Shown here: piece after piece, positions 37,720 through 45,577 of the stretch | Layout: each line of letters opens with the position of its first letter | Numbering within the stretch: position 1 is the first letter of the stretch | IMG/VR virus record: IMGVR_UViG_3300044644_000597 | Span: 1-56,038 of that record | Strand: one strand, 5' to 3' | DNA: 56,038 nucleotides | From: a virus | Translations under genes and position numbers: made by a program | The notes under the pieces: generated by a model | Told to the model about the DNA's origin: nothing | What the model saw: only the letters and a program-made list of their open reading frames with translations | The model's database searches: none

Positions 37720-38784
37720 ATGGCAACCATCGTCACCCGCGCTGGCAAAGGGTCTCCGCTGACCAACGTGGAGGTCGATGCCAATTTCACGAACCTCAAC
37801 AACGAGCTGGGTCAGAAGCTTGTCGCCTCTGACCTCACGCCGTACCTGACATCAGCTACGGCCGCGAGCACGTATCTGACGTCGGCCACCGCCGCCAGCA
37901 CCTACCTGACTTCGGCGAATGCTGCGAGCACGTACCAGACGATCTTGACGTCCGGCACGACCATCAAGACCGTCAATGGCGTCAGTGTTCTTGGCTCGGG
38001 GAACATCGCGATCGACGTCGGCGTCACCAGCTTCAACACACGCACAGGCGCAGTAACCCTGAGCTCTGGCGATGTGACGACTGCGCTGGGCTTTACGCCG
38101 TACAACGCCACGAACCCGAGCGGGTACATCACCAGCTCTGCCTTGAGCGGTTACCTCCCCATCGGTGGCGGCACCCTGACCGGCGCTCTCGCCGTTGGTG
38201 GAGACCTGTCCGCCACAGGGACCATCTACACCCGCGCAGCAAACGGCGTCATGGCGCTGAATGACAGCTCCGCCAACCTTGAGGTCCGCAACGTGAATGG
38301 CGCGACCGGGGACTCCGGGATGGCAATGATGCGCTTCCACGCGCAGGGAGCTTACGGCCTCAAGATGGGCCTTCGTGCCGACGGCTACTTCGGTATCGGC
38401 GGATGGAGTGCCAACTCTTGGCGCTGGTACTTGAATGCCGCAAACGGCGACATGACCGCCGCCGGAAACGTAACCGCCTACTCTGATGAGCGGCTGAAGA
38501 AAGACTGGTCTGATCTGCCGCAAGATTTCGTTGAGCGATTGGCCGAAGTGAAGCACGGCACTTACACCAGACTGGACAGCGGAGGCCGTCAGGCGGGCTC
38601 TTCGGCTCAAGCCTGGCTAGAGCTCTTGCCGGAAGTGGTGGTCGAGGGCAACGACAAAGAAAAGACTTTGACCCTCGCTTACGGAAACGCAGCTCTCGTG
38701 TCTTCAATCCAGTTGGCCAAAAGAGTTGTGCTCCTCGAGCAGAAGATCGCCAGCCTCCTCGCTGGAATGAACACCCAGAGATAA
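37720..38784 (+). CDS. Tail fibre with S74 intramolecular chaperone (1)
   Basis: The product is 354 aa. The N-terminus (GKGSPLTNVEVDANFTNLNN) is a common fibre start. It is followed by three ten-residue repeats (TYLTSATAAS type), beta-rich shaft sequence and a C-terminal peptidase S74 domain beginning at TAYSDERLKKDW. In this family the chaperone helps three chains fold and then cuts itself off before the Ser of that motif. A helical bundle LVSSIQLAKRVVLLEQKIAS ends the protein. It probably binds the host surface. Confidence 0.85.
   Translation: MATIVTRAGKGSPLTNVEVDANFTNLNNELGQKLVASDLTPYLTSATAASTYLTSATAASTYLTSANAASTYQTILTSGTTIKTVNGVSVLGSGNIAIDVGVTSFNTRTGAVTLSSGDVTTALGFTPYNATNPSGYITSSALSGYLPIGGGTLTGALAVGGDLSATGTIYTRAANGVMALNDSSANLEVRNVNGATGDSGMAMMRFHAQGAYGLKMGLRADGYFGIGGWSANSWRWYLNAANGDMTAAGNVTAYSDERLKKDWSDLPQDFVERLAEVKHGTYTRLDSGGRQAGSSAQAWLELLPEVVVEGNDKEKTLTLAYGNAALVSSIQLAKRVVLLEQKIASLLAGMNTQR
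37843..37932 (+). repeat. 30-bp tandem repeat, three units, in tail fibre 1
   Basis: Three 30-base units (37843-37872, 37873-37902, 37903-37932) encode TYLTSATAAS-like decapeptides, differing mainly at silent positions. Frame-preserving unit changes could lengthen or shorten the fibre shaft. Confidence 0.8.
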
Positions 38785-38806
38785 TCAGGCAGCAAAGGAG
38801 AGCTAG

Positions 38807-39844
38807 ATGCCTCAACTATTTTCCAACAGTGCCAGAGCGCTGCTTACCGCGGGCATCGACGCCTCCGCAACCAGCCTGACGATCGAGTCGTCGAAGGCCG
38901 ACTTCTTCCCGGTGGCCAACGTTGGCACTGGCGCAGTCCCGTCCACGAACAATTGGTTCAAGGCTGTCCTGCAAGATTCCCTGGGCAACATCGAAATCAT
39001 TTATGTGCGCACCCGGACCTCTGGCTCCGGCGTGTTCAGCAACGTGCTGCGAGCGCAAGAGGGCACGACCGCCAGGGCGTTTGTCGCTGGCGCTGTCGTT
39101 GGCGTTCGGTTGACTGCGGCTGACATCAACTCTGCGGTCGACCTGGTCTCGAAGAACAACTTATTCACGGGGAACAACACCTTCTCCGGGTCGAACACAT
39201 TCTCAGGCTCGAACACGTTTTCCGGATCGAACAGCTTCTCTCAAACGATTTCTGGAAGCATCAACGGCAACGCGGCAACGGTCACGAATGGCGTGTACAC
39301 AACTGGCGACCAGGTGATCGCGGGGCTGAAGACCTTTTCTGGGGTTATCGCCTCATCTTCCGGAAGGTTTACCACCTCGAATGCTGGTCTCGGCATGTTT
39401 GAAATGCATCTGCCGGGGATTGCTGCGCGAGCTTGGTACGTTCAGCCTGACGGCGTAACGCGGCTCGCGACCACCAACGGTGGCGGGGTCGCCATGGTGC
39501 AGCTCTTGACGATTGACGGATCAGGCAACACCACCGCATCGGGTGATGTCACGGCCTACTCGGACGAGCGCCTGAAGGCTGATTGGCAGGACTTGCCGGT
39601 CGACTTCATTGAGCGACTGGCACGAGTAAAGATGGGCGTTTTCCGCCGCATCGACACGCAGCAGATTCAGGTTGGCGTAGGCGCTGGAAGCCTGCGCGAT
39701 GAGGCTCTTCCGCAGGCGGTTCACGAGGATGCTGACGGCATTCTGTCGGTAACTTATGGCAACGCAGCGCTTGCATCTTGCGTCGCGCTTGCGCGTGAGG
39801 TCACGGCGCTCAAATCCCGCCTGGCAGCACTGGAGGTGAGTTGA
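38807..39844 (+). CDS. Tail fibre with S74 intramolecular chaperone (2)
   Basis: The product is 345 aa. The N-terminal part (QLFSNSARALLTAGIDASAT) resembles the adaptor end of tail fibres. A hexapeptide repeat TFSGSN runs near residue 120, then a beta shaft and a second S74 chaperone with TAYSDERLKADW. The chaperone is about 70% identical at the DNA level to that of the previous fibre over a sample I compared, while the shafts differ, so the phage has two diverged fibre modules with related maturation domains. Confidence 0.85.
   Translation: MPQLFSNSARALLTAGIDASATSLTIESSKADFFPVANVGTGAVPSTNNWFKAVLQDSLGNIEIIYVRTRTSGSGVFSNVLRAQEGTTARAFVAGAVVGVRLTAADINSAVDLVSKNNLFTGNNTFSGSNTFSGSNTFSGSNSFSQTISGSINGNAATVTNGVYTTGDQVIAGLKTFSGVIASSSGRFTTSNAGLGMFEMHLPGIAARAWYVQPDGVTRLATTNGGGVAMVQLLTIDGSGNTTASGDVTAYSDERLKADWQDLPVDFIERLARVKMGVFRRIDTQQIQVGVGAGSLRDEALPQAVHEDADGILSVTYGNAALASCVALAREVTALKSRLAALEVS
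39164..39235 (+). repeat. 18-bp tandem repeat in tail fibre 2
   Basis: Four 18-base units (39164-39235) encode TFSGSN-type hexapeptides; the first is diverged. They build part of the fibre shaft and could vary in number. Confidence 0.75.
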
Positions 39845-39845
39845 T

Positions 39846-40784
39846 ATGCCACTGCCATCATCCGGCGCGATCTCGCTGAGTCAGGTCAACACAGAGCTTG
39901 GTGTGTCGGCCACAGCCACTCGTAGCCTTAACGACGCCACGACCCGAAGCTTGTTTGGCGTAGCGTCAGGCGCGATCTCGATGTCTCAGGGCTACGGGAA
40001 ATCCAACGTATTCGCGTTCACGATCTCGGCCAGTCAAACCAACGCAAACCTGCGAACGCTGGCCGTGAACGCTGGCTGGAATCAGTCGACGAGGGTGGTT
40101 GCCACTGTTGCCTCTGGCGTGTACATCAGCAGCAACGCGACAAATACACCGGCGTTAACCGTAAGCGGCTCTTTCCCTGGCGGCGTCCAACTTATCAACA
40201 ATGGCTTCATCGTTGGCAGGGGCGGTAACGGCGGAAAAGGCGGCAACGCAAGCACACCAACAGTGGTTGCCGACACAACATATCCAGGCACAGCATCTCC
40301 AGGTGCCGCCGGAACCGCTGGTGGCGGCGCTCTATCTGTCTCCACGGCCATCACCATTACTAACAACGGGACCATCGCAGGCGGCGGTGGTGGTGGTGGT
40401 GGCGGCGGCGGCCACTGGGAGGCTGGCACGTCCGGTGACACCAATTACACAAACGCATTTGGAGGCGGTGGCGGCGGGGGAGGACGATCTTCTGCTGCTG
40501 CAAACTCGTCAGGCGGCGCTGGCGGAACAGCTAGCGGCGGTAATGGCAGCATCGTCAATGGCGGCTCAGGCGGCACCGGAACAGTGTCGGCAAATGGTGG
40601 CGGAGGCACAAGGTCGGGCAGCGCGGGCCTGGGCGGGGCTGGCGGCGGCTGGGGCGCATCAGGGGCGTCTGGTGGCGCTGGCCTTGGCGGCGCTGGCGCT
40701 GGTGCTGGTGCTGGCTACGCAGTTTCCGGTAACGGCAACGTGTCTTGGGCAGCAACAGGAACTCGTTTAGGAGCAATCGCATGA
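39846..40784 (+). CDS. Glycine-rich tail adhesin (polyglycine II-like)
   Basis: The product is 312 aa. The N-terminus (LPSSGAISLSQVNTELGVSA) occurs in many phage fibre-tip proteins. Residues about 125-300 are dominated by Gly runs broken by Ala, Ser and Asn (GAGGGW, GGSGGTGTV). This is like the polyglycine II sandwich domain described for the T-even-type gp38 adhesin of phage S16, whose surface loops bind receptors. It lies after two S74 fibres and before a DUF4376 chaperone. Structure and binding are inferred. Confidence 0.75.
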   Translation: MPLPSSGAISLSQVNTELGVSATATRSLNDATTRSLFGVASGAISMSQGYGKSNVFAFTISASQTNANLRTLAVNAGWNQSTRVVATVASGVYISSNATNTPALTVSGSFPGGVQLINNGFIVGRGGNGGKGGNASTPTVVADTTYPGTASPGAAGTAGGGALSVSTAITITNNGTIAGGGGGGGGGGGHWEAGTSGDTNYTNAFGGGGGGGGRSSAAANSSGGAGGTASGGNGSIVNGGSGGTGTVSANGGGGTRSGSAGLGGAGGGWGASGASGGAGLGGAGAGAGAGYAVSGNGNVSWAATGTRLGAIA

Positions 40785-41395
40785 GCATTGAATACACATA
40801 TGAAATTGTGAGCGTTGATGAAGCCGCTCGCTGCATGGAAGTCGTTTACGCATCACCCGGCAAACAGACGATGCACGTCGGCGCTCGACTACCGTACCAA
40901 GGCGAAAGCCTAGATCAAGTGATCGCCATGTTTGCCCCAACGGAGCTCTGGGCCGAGAGAGAACTTGTCGTTGTTCCGCCTCAAGTTGGGTACAAAGGCT
41001 CATGGTCTCAGGCCATCGAAGCACACGTACAAGACGAAGCAACACAAACCATCGAGGGCGCTCGCGCCAACAAGCTGCGCGAGATTGCGGCATGGCGTTA
41101 TGCGCGTGAGATCGGCGGCATCACTTTCAGCGGTGTGACCATTGCAACAGACCGCGACTCCCAGCAAAAGATCATCGGCGCACTGGCTGGCCTGAAGGAT
41201 GGCTTTGCCGCTTCGCTCGACTGGAGGGCGGCAGACGGTCAGTGGATTTCGCTCAGCGCCGAGATGGTCACCGCCATGTCTAAGGCCGTCTTCGGGCATG
41301 TGCAGAGCTGCTATCAGATGGAAAAGTTGTATAGCGGCATGGTCTCGAGCGCCTCCAGCATTGAAGAAGTCGCCAACATCGTTCTCCCCCAATGA
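40781..41395 (+). CDS. Fibre assembly protein with DUF4376 domain
   Basis: The product is 204 aa from ATG 40781 (ATGA overlap with the adhesin gene). The N-terminal half is unassigned. The C-terminal half, KLREIAAWRYAREIGGITFS, then TDRDSQQKIIGALAGL, AMSKAVFGHVQSCYQMEK, is a DUF4376 domain as found in fibre assembly and tail chaperone proteins. It probably helps fold or attach the adhesin encoded just before it. Confidence 0.75.
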   Translation: MSIEYTYEIVSVDEAARCMEVVYASPGKQTMHVGARLPYQGESLDQVIAMFAPTELWAERELVVVPPQVGYKGSWSQAIEAHVQDEATQTIEGARANKLREIAAWRYAREIGGITFSGVTIATDRDSQQKIIGALAGLKDGFAASLDWRAADGQWISLSAEMVTAMSKAVFGHVQSCYQMEKLYSGMVSSASSIEEVANIVLPQ

Positions 41396-41922
41396 GCCGC
41401 GTGATCTTGTTCAGTGGCGGCGTTGAAAGCGCGGCGCTTCTCTCTCTTGCAACCAAGGGGGACACGCTGCTCATGGTCGAGCCGTTTCACGGGCCTGACG
41501 TTGTTTTCTTCGTGCGCGAAAAGGCTCTGAGGCTTGCCGCGCATTACGGTCTGTCTGTGGAGATTGCTTCGTTCAAGCTGCCCGCAGGTGTCCGCCCAAC
41601 ACAAATGTGGGCGCTTTCCCGTATGGCGTCACTTTGGGTATCGACCTTCAAAGAATTCACTGAGGTATGGTGGGGTCGCAACAGGGACGACATAAAGCCA
41701 AGCATGGCTGCCGAGCATGACCGAATCGAGGATTCCTGGAAGGTCGCTCATCCTGATGTTTCTTTGCTTTGGCCGGTAAGTCATCTTTCAAAGGCTGAAT
41801 GCTGGGAATTGATCCCTCAACACCTTCGTCACCTGGTCCATTCGTGCATTCATGTTGAGCCTTGCGGCGAATGCGGTAAGTGTCAAGAGCGCGTCGGGAG
41901 CGGAATCCCCGTTTCAATGTAG
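41392..41922 (+). CDS. QueC-like PP-loop protein
   Basis: The product is 176 aa. The PP-loop SGGVES (residues 8-13) binds ATP. The C-terminal Cys set C152, C158, C161, C164 (CIHVEPCGECGKC) matches the zinc site of QueC (7-cyano-7-deazaguanine synthase). QueC converts carboxy-deazaguanine to preQ0. At 176 aa it is shorter than typical QueC (about 220-230). None of its usual partners (FolE, QueD, QueE, a DNA transglycosylase) were seen, and it sits alone between fibre and lysis genes, an odd place for a base-modification enzyme. Confidence 0.8.
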   Translation: MSRVILFSGGVESAALLSLATKGDTLLMVEPFHGPDVVFFVREKALRLAAHYGLSVEIASFKLPAGVRPTQMWALSRMASLWVSTFKEFTEVWWGRNRDDIKPSMAAEHDRIEDSWKVAHPDVSLLWPVSHLSKAECWELIPQHLRHLVHSCIHVEPCGECGKCQERVGSGIPVSM

Positions 41923-41937
41923 TTGAAAGGTTTTGCT

Positions 41938-42168
41938 GTGTCTGAAGTTGAAGTATCCCACCGTGAAATCTACGACCGGCTGCTTGCCGTAGAGCTCAAG
42001 GTCGACAAGGTCGAGAAGAACACCGAGGACGTCGTCAAGGCGTTCGACGCAGCATCTGGCGCGTTCGTGGTTCTCGAGACCCTTGGCAAGATCGCCAAGC
42101 CAATCCTGTGGGTCACCGCCCTTGCTGGCGGCATCTTGGCCCTCTGGCAGAACAACCACACAAAGTAG
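41938..42168 (+). CDS. Holin-like protein, XhlA type
   Basis: The product is 76 aa from GTG 41938; AAAGG precedes it. The N-terminal two thirds is a charged amphipathic helix (VSHREIYDRLLAVELKVDKV), and one membrane helix (ILWVTALAGGILALW) lies near the C-terminus, the layout of XhlA/hemolysin-type phage holin-associated proteins. It starts the lysis cassette and may form or control the membrane hole. Confidence 0.65.
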   Translation: MSEVEVSHREIYDRLLAVELKVDKVEKNTEDVVKAFDAASGAFVVLETLGKIAKPILWVTALAGGILALWQNNHTK

Positions 42169-42176
42169 GCCGCGTC

Positions 42177-42629
42177 ATGATTGCAGAACTCGCCGCAGCG
42201 AACGCAGCCTTCGCAGTCATCAAGGCAACCGTCGCAAACGGTGGCGAGTTATTCAGCGCCGGGGGAAAGCTTGTCGAGTACTTCGACAGCAAAGCAAAGA
42301 TTCAAGAGCGAGCCACCAAAAAGGCTGGCGGCAGACCCCTCGAGGGCAGGTCTGACATCGAAGAGTTCATGGCGCTCGAGCAAATGCGTCAGCAGGAAGA
42401 GCTTCTGCGCGAGTCAATGGTCTACGCAGGCCGACCGGGCATGTGGGAGGACTGGGTCAAGTTCCAGGCCGAGGCTGCCCGTGGTCGTCGTGAGGCCAAA
42501 GAGGCTGCAAGGCGTGCCGACCAGATGCGCAAGAAGGAACTCGAGGAGATAGCGCATTGGACGGCGGTGGCGGTTGCGGCGATCGTGCTCACCGCATTCA
42601 TCGTCGTGGGGGTGGCAATAGTCAGGTAG
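42177..42629 (+). CDS. Lysis-region membrane protein
   Basis: The product is 150 aa from ATG 42177. A helical charged body (FMALEQMRQQEELLRESMVY, AARGRREAKEAARRADQMRK) leads to one C-terminal membrane helix (VAVAAIVLTAFIVVGVAIV). It is probably tail-anchored in the inner membrane. A similar protein follows the holin in related phages, as I recall. The function is unknown. Confidence 0.6.
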   Translation: MIAELAAANAAFAVIKATVANGGELFSAGGKLVEYFDSKAKIQERATKKAGGRPLEGRSDIEEFMALEQMRQQEELLRESMVYAGRPGMWEDWVKFQAEAARGRREAKEAARRADQMRKKELEEIAHWTAVAVAAIVLTAFIVVGVAIVR

Positions 42630-42633
42630 TCGT

Positions 42634-43083
42634 ATGAAGTACTTTCTTTTCGCTTTACTGGCTCCTGCTGCGGTATTCGCTCAAGACACCACCATCAACT
42701 ACAAGGGCCAGCCGCCACCAACGGCCATGGCCCCTTCTGTCACCGCGATGGGCAGCGACGTGTGCGCTGTCCCCGTTTCTGGCGCGATCAGCAGCACCGT
42801 CATCGGCATCGCTGGCGGGGCCACGGTCACAGACGCCAACTGCGAGCGCATCAAGCTTGCTCGAGAGCTTTCAAACCAGGGCCTCAAGGTAGGTGCGGTC
42901 GCAATTCTGTGCGCGGACATCCGCGTGTGGGAAGCCATGGAAATGAGCGGCTCGCCTTGCCCCATCGGCGGCTCGATCGGTGACGCCGCTCGCGAGGCGT
43001 GGATCAAGCTGCATCCCGAAAGGTTCAAGAAGCTCTATGGCAAGGTTCCTGATCTGGCTGTCGCTCCTGCTGGGGACAAGTAA
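42634..43083 (+). CDS. Secreted protein with signal peptide
   Basis: The product is 149 aa. MKYFLFALLAPAAVFAQ is a signal peptide with an A-x-A cleavage site. The mature part has about four Cys, a small-residue-rich hydrophobic patch (ISSTVIGIAGGATV) and a helical end. It should be periplasmic. The gene overlaps the next by 47 bases. A role in lysis or exclusion is possible but not shown. Confidence 0.65.
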   Translation: MKYFLFALLAPAAVFAQDTTINYKGQPPPTAMAPSVTAMGSDVCAVPVSGAISSTVIGIAGGATVTDANCERIKLARELSNQGLKVGAVAILCADIRVWEAMEMSGSPCPIGGSIGDAAREAWIKLHPERFKKLYGKVPDLAVAPAGDK

Positions 43084-43999
43084 TGCGCTGGCTCAATCGT
43101 GCTACTGCACAGACCAACGCAACCCCATCACGGGCAATTGCTACGCCAACACAACCTGCTGGGCCTGCGCCCCAGGGGCGTACAGCGCCGCGTGGCAGCA
43201 AGCCTATTGCACGAACTACGTGCCCCCAGCCCCGGCTTGCACCTACTCCGCAGTCACTGAGCAGCGCCCTTGCCCCATCAACTTCTCAGGCACTGAAACC
43301 TGGAAGCGGGAGAGCAACTGCATCGGCGGCACAGCCACTGACAGCGGCTGGTTCAAGGTATCTGACACATGCAAACCACTGCCGCCAACATGCCAAGTGA
43401 GCACCCAATCCCAGGCTCTGACGTGCCCAACGGGGTTCGTCGGCAGCATCACGCAGACGCGCAGCAGCATGTGTCCCAATCCATATGGGCAGCCTGTGTG
43501 GGGCGATTGGCTGACCTCGTCAAACACCTGCGTCAAGTCACTGAGCAACCCGACCAACCCAACAAGCCCGGTCAGTCCACTGAACCCCAGCAGCCCGCTG
43601 AGTCCCATGTCTGCCCCCGCAATCCAAAGCGCTCCTGCAACTGTGATTTCGGCTCCTGTGCTGATGACGACACCGGAATCTGGCGGCGTGACGGAAGGGT
43701 CCTCGCCCCCTCCCCCAACTTCCTCGGGCGCTTCCGCTGCCCCCTCGACGGCGAGCTCTGCTCCGCAGCCTTCTGTGACAAGTGGTGCGAAGGCCGCAGC
43801 GCTGGCGCAAAGGCTGACGCTGATCGGCGCGATGCCGAAGCAGACAAGCATCGTTGAACAATTTGTATTGAAACAGGAGCTGCCAGATGCCTACAGACGA
43901 CAACAAGACTTACTCATTGAACTTATCCAGTCAGATGATTCTTGGCTTGATCGTGACCTTCCTGCCGATTATCGGGGGAGCGGCGTATTCGGGGATTAA
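43037..43999 (+). CDS. Secreted Cys-rich protein with Pro/Ser linker
   Basis: The product is 320 aa from ATG 43037. MARFLIWLSLLLGTSNALAQ is a signal peptide. A Cys-rich domain (about 18 Cys in residues 20-160) follows, then a Pro/Ser/Thr linker and a helical C-terminus. This looks like a periplasmic or cell-surface protein with many disulfides. It overlaps the previous gene by 47 bases and the next by 113 bases, the deepest overlap in the window. The function is unknown. Confidence 0.6.
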   Translation: MARFLIWLSLLLGTSNALAQSCYCTDQRNPITGNCYANTTCWACAPGAYSAAWQQAYCTNYVPPAPACTYSAVTEQRPCPINFSGTETWKRESNCIGGTATDSGWFKVSDTCKPLPPTCQVSTQSQALTCPTGFVGSITQTRSSMCPNPYGQPVWGDWLTSSNTCVKSLSNPTNPTSPVSPLNPSSPLSPMSAPAIQSAPATVISAPVLMTTPESGGVTEGSSPPPPTSSGASAAPSTASSAPQPSVTSGAKAAALAQRLTLIGAMPKQTSIVEQFVLKQELPDAYRRQQDLLIELIQSDDSWLDRDLPADYRGSGVFGD

Positions 44000-44393
44000 G
44001 TTCTGGGGAAAGATGGAAAAGACCATCGAAGCCGTAGACAAGTTCAAGCCTTATGACGACACCGAGTTCCGCGAAAAGATTCAGGCTTTCGAGATCGAGG
44101 TTAAAGCCCTCAAAGAGCGCCAGCTTGTTATCGCAGAACAGGCTGTACGTATTGCTGAGAAATCGTCCGATGCAATCGCGCTGGCACGAGAAACCCGTGC
44201 AGTGGCTCAAGGTGCGGCTTCTGAAGCAGCGGCGACTGGCCGCGAAGTGAAGTCTTCGATCGAGAGTCAGGGCCGCGAGGTGCAGACCAGGCTGACCGCT
44301 CTCAAGCAGGACCTCGACAGCACGGCGTCCGCCCTGCGTGCCGAGATGAACGTGCTCAAGCGAGCCACCTCGAACCCATTGTCGGGCAAGTGA
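43887..44393 (+). CDS. Membrane-anchored coiled-coil protein
   Basis: The product is 168 aa from ATG 43887. One membrane segment (MILGLIVTFLPIIGGAAYSG) near the N-terminus is followed by a long helical coiled coil (FREKIQAFEIEVKALKERQL). The first 113 bases lie within the end of the Cys-rich gene in another frame. The type N-in, coiled coil out, occurs in lysis regions. The role is unknown. Confidence 0.6.
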   Translation: MPTDDNKTYSLNLSSQMILGLIVTFLPIIGGAAYSGIKFWGKMEKTIEAVDKFKPYDDTEFREKIQAFEIEVKALKERQLVIAEQAVRIAEKSSDAIALARETRAVAQGAASEAAATGREVKSSIESQGREVQTRLTALKQDLDSTASALRAEMNVLKRATSNPLSGK

Positions 44394-44617
44394 TGAAGCG
44401 CGTTGCCCTACTCCTCGCTGTGCTGGCGCTGGCCGCGTGTGAAGACCGCTACCGCTACCCGTGCCAGAACCCCGACAACTTTGCCAAGCCTGAGTGCCAG
44501 AAGCCCAAATGCCTGTTCACCCAGATGTGCCCAGAGTACCTCGTAGCACCCATCCTGAAAGACCAGATCAATGCTCAACCTGCTCAAACCACACCCGAAG
44601 CAGCACCTAACCGCTGA
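44393..44617 (+). CDS. Small lipoprotein
   Basis: The product is 74 aa from ATG 44393. MKRVALLLAVLALAAC is a lipoprotein signal with lipobox LALAAC, so Cys16 would be lipidated. The mature part has five more Cys and a Pro/Thr-rich tail. It is a probable outer-membrane or periplasm-facing lipoprotein. It may act in superinfection exclusion or as an extra lysis factor. It is not Rz1, which is encoded further on. Confidence 0.65.
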   Translation: MKRVALLLAVLALAACEDRYRYPCQNPDNFAKPECQKPKCLFTQMCPEYLVAPILKDQINAQPAQTTPEAAPNR

Positions 44618-45077
44618 TGACATTGAAGTCCGCATCTGGGGCTTCGTCGTCATCACCGTCACGCTGATCCTGTGTTTCATCGTCGTGGCGATGCTCTACT
44701 CGGTGACCTTCGTGGTCCAGCCGATCAAGTCGATGGCGCCCATCGACATGGCGTACACCAAGATGCTCAACGACATCGTGCTGCTGATCGTCGGCGGCAT
44801 CGGTGGTGTCATGTCGAAGCGCGCTACGGGCGCTATTGCCAAGTCCTTGGCACCTACCCCGCCAACCCCTCCCGCTGCCCCCGCAGCGCAAGGAGTAGAG
44901 CCCCCAAAGCCACCGGCCCATCCAGCACCAAATGACTGGAACTGGATGGGCTTTCAGAACGCGGCCCTAGACGAAAGCTGGACACCGCCACCACCGCCCA
45001 CGACCCCGGCCGACCACGTCCCGCCTGAAGCGGAAGAGATCGCGCTCGAGCGTTCAGCAGCAAGGAGTGAGTCATGA
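44571..45077 (+). CDS. Putative holin with Pro-rich tail
   Basis: The product is 168 aa from ATG 44571, overlapping the lipoprotein gene by 47 bases. Two membrane helices (IWGFVVITVTLILCFIVVAM, MLNDIVLLIVGGIGGVM) are followed by a long Pro/Ala-rich cytoplasmic tail. Two-helix layout and its place just before the spanins and endolysin fit a class II holin. The tail is unusual for a holin. Membership of a known family was not established. Confidence 0.6.
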   Translation: MLNLLKPHPKQHLTADDIEVRIWGFVVITVTLILCFIVVAMLYSVTFVVQPIKSMAPIDMAYTKMLNDIVLLIVGGIGGVMSKRATGAIAKSLAPTPPTPPAAPAAQGVEPPKPPAHPAPNDWNWMGFQNAALDESWTPPPPPTTPADHVPPEAEEIALERSAARSES

Positions 45078-45577
45078 GCATTCAACGCCTGGGTATTGCG
45101 GTCCTGATCACCCTGCTGGTCATCTTCGGCATCTACCGCTACGGGTTCAGCAGCGGCTGGAACAAGCGTGATGGCGAGATGCAGGCCGAGATCGCCAAGA
45201 AGAACGAAGAGTCCCGAGCGACTGAGCAGCGCATGGCTGAGCAGCTCAACGCCAACACCACCAAGCTACAGGAGGCCAACAATGCTCTCGATGAAAAACA
45301 GTCTGCTCTTGATCGCGCTATCCGTTCTGGCCGGGTGCGCCTCCCCGCCCCAAGTTGCGTACAAGCCCCCGCAGGTCCCACCCCTGCCAGCGGAGATCGC
45401 CAAGAAGCGCGAGCCGAACCTGACCGACAGGCTGACACAGCTTCTGATGCCGAGCGCGACACCCTCGCAGCCATCGCAGCAGTCGTCGCAGAAGGCGACC
45501 GAGCCATCAACCAGCTCAACGCCTGCATCGACGCGTACAACCAAGTAAGGGACCAGATCAATGGCAGTAACCGCTGA
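45074..45577 (+). CDS. Rz: i-spanin (Rz-like)
   Basis: The product is 167 aa. One N-terminal membrane anchor (LGIAVLITLLVIFGIYRYGF) is followed by a long coiled coil (MQAEIAKKNEESRATEQRMA), the architecture of inner-membrane spanins. The o-spanin gene is nested in the +1-related frame at 45282-45548. Together they fuse the inner and outer membranes in the last step of lysis. The gene overlaps the previous one by four bases and precedes the endolysin. Confidence 0.85.
   Translation: MSIQRLGIAVLITLLVIFGIYRYGFSSGWNKRDGEMQAEIAKKNEESRATEQRMAEQLNANTTKLQEANNALDEKQSALDRAIRSGRVRLPAPSCVQAPAGPTPASGDRQEARAEPDRQADTASDAERDTLAAIAAVVAEGDRAINQLNACIDAYNQVRDQINGSNR
45282..45548 (+). CDS. Rz1: o-spanin (Rz1-like lipoprotein), nested in Rz
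   Basis: The product is 88 aa from ATG 45282, preceded by AGGAGG six bases away. A lipoprotein signal LLIALSVLAGC is followed by a Pro-rich mature part (SPPQVAYKPPQVPPLPAEIA), as in Rz1 proteins. It is wholly inside the Rz gene in another frame. It would be anchored in the outer membrane and pair with Rz across the periplasm. Confidence 0.85.
   Translation: MLSMKNSLLLIALSVLAGCASPPQVAYKPPQVPPLPAEIAKKREPNLTDRLTQLLMPSATPSQPSQQSSQKATEPSTSSTPASTRTTK

Noticed and set aside
39164-41395. Diversity-generating retroelement, as in some Bordetella podoviruses
   Set aside because: No reverse transcriptase and no template/variable repeat pair were seen near the fibres or elsewhere. The repeats present are short tandem shaft repeats.
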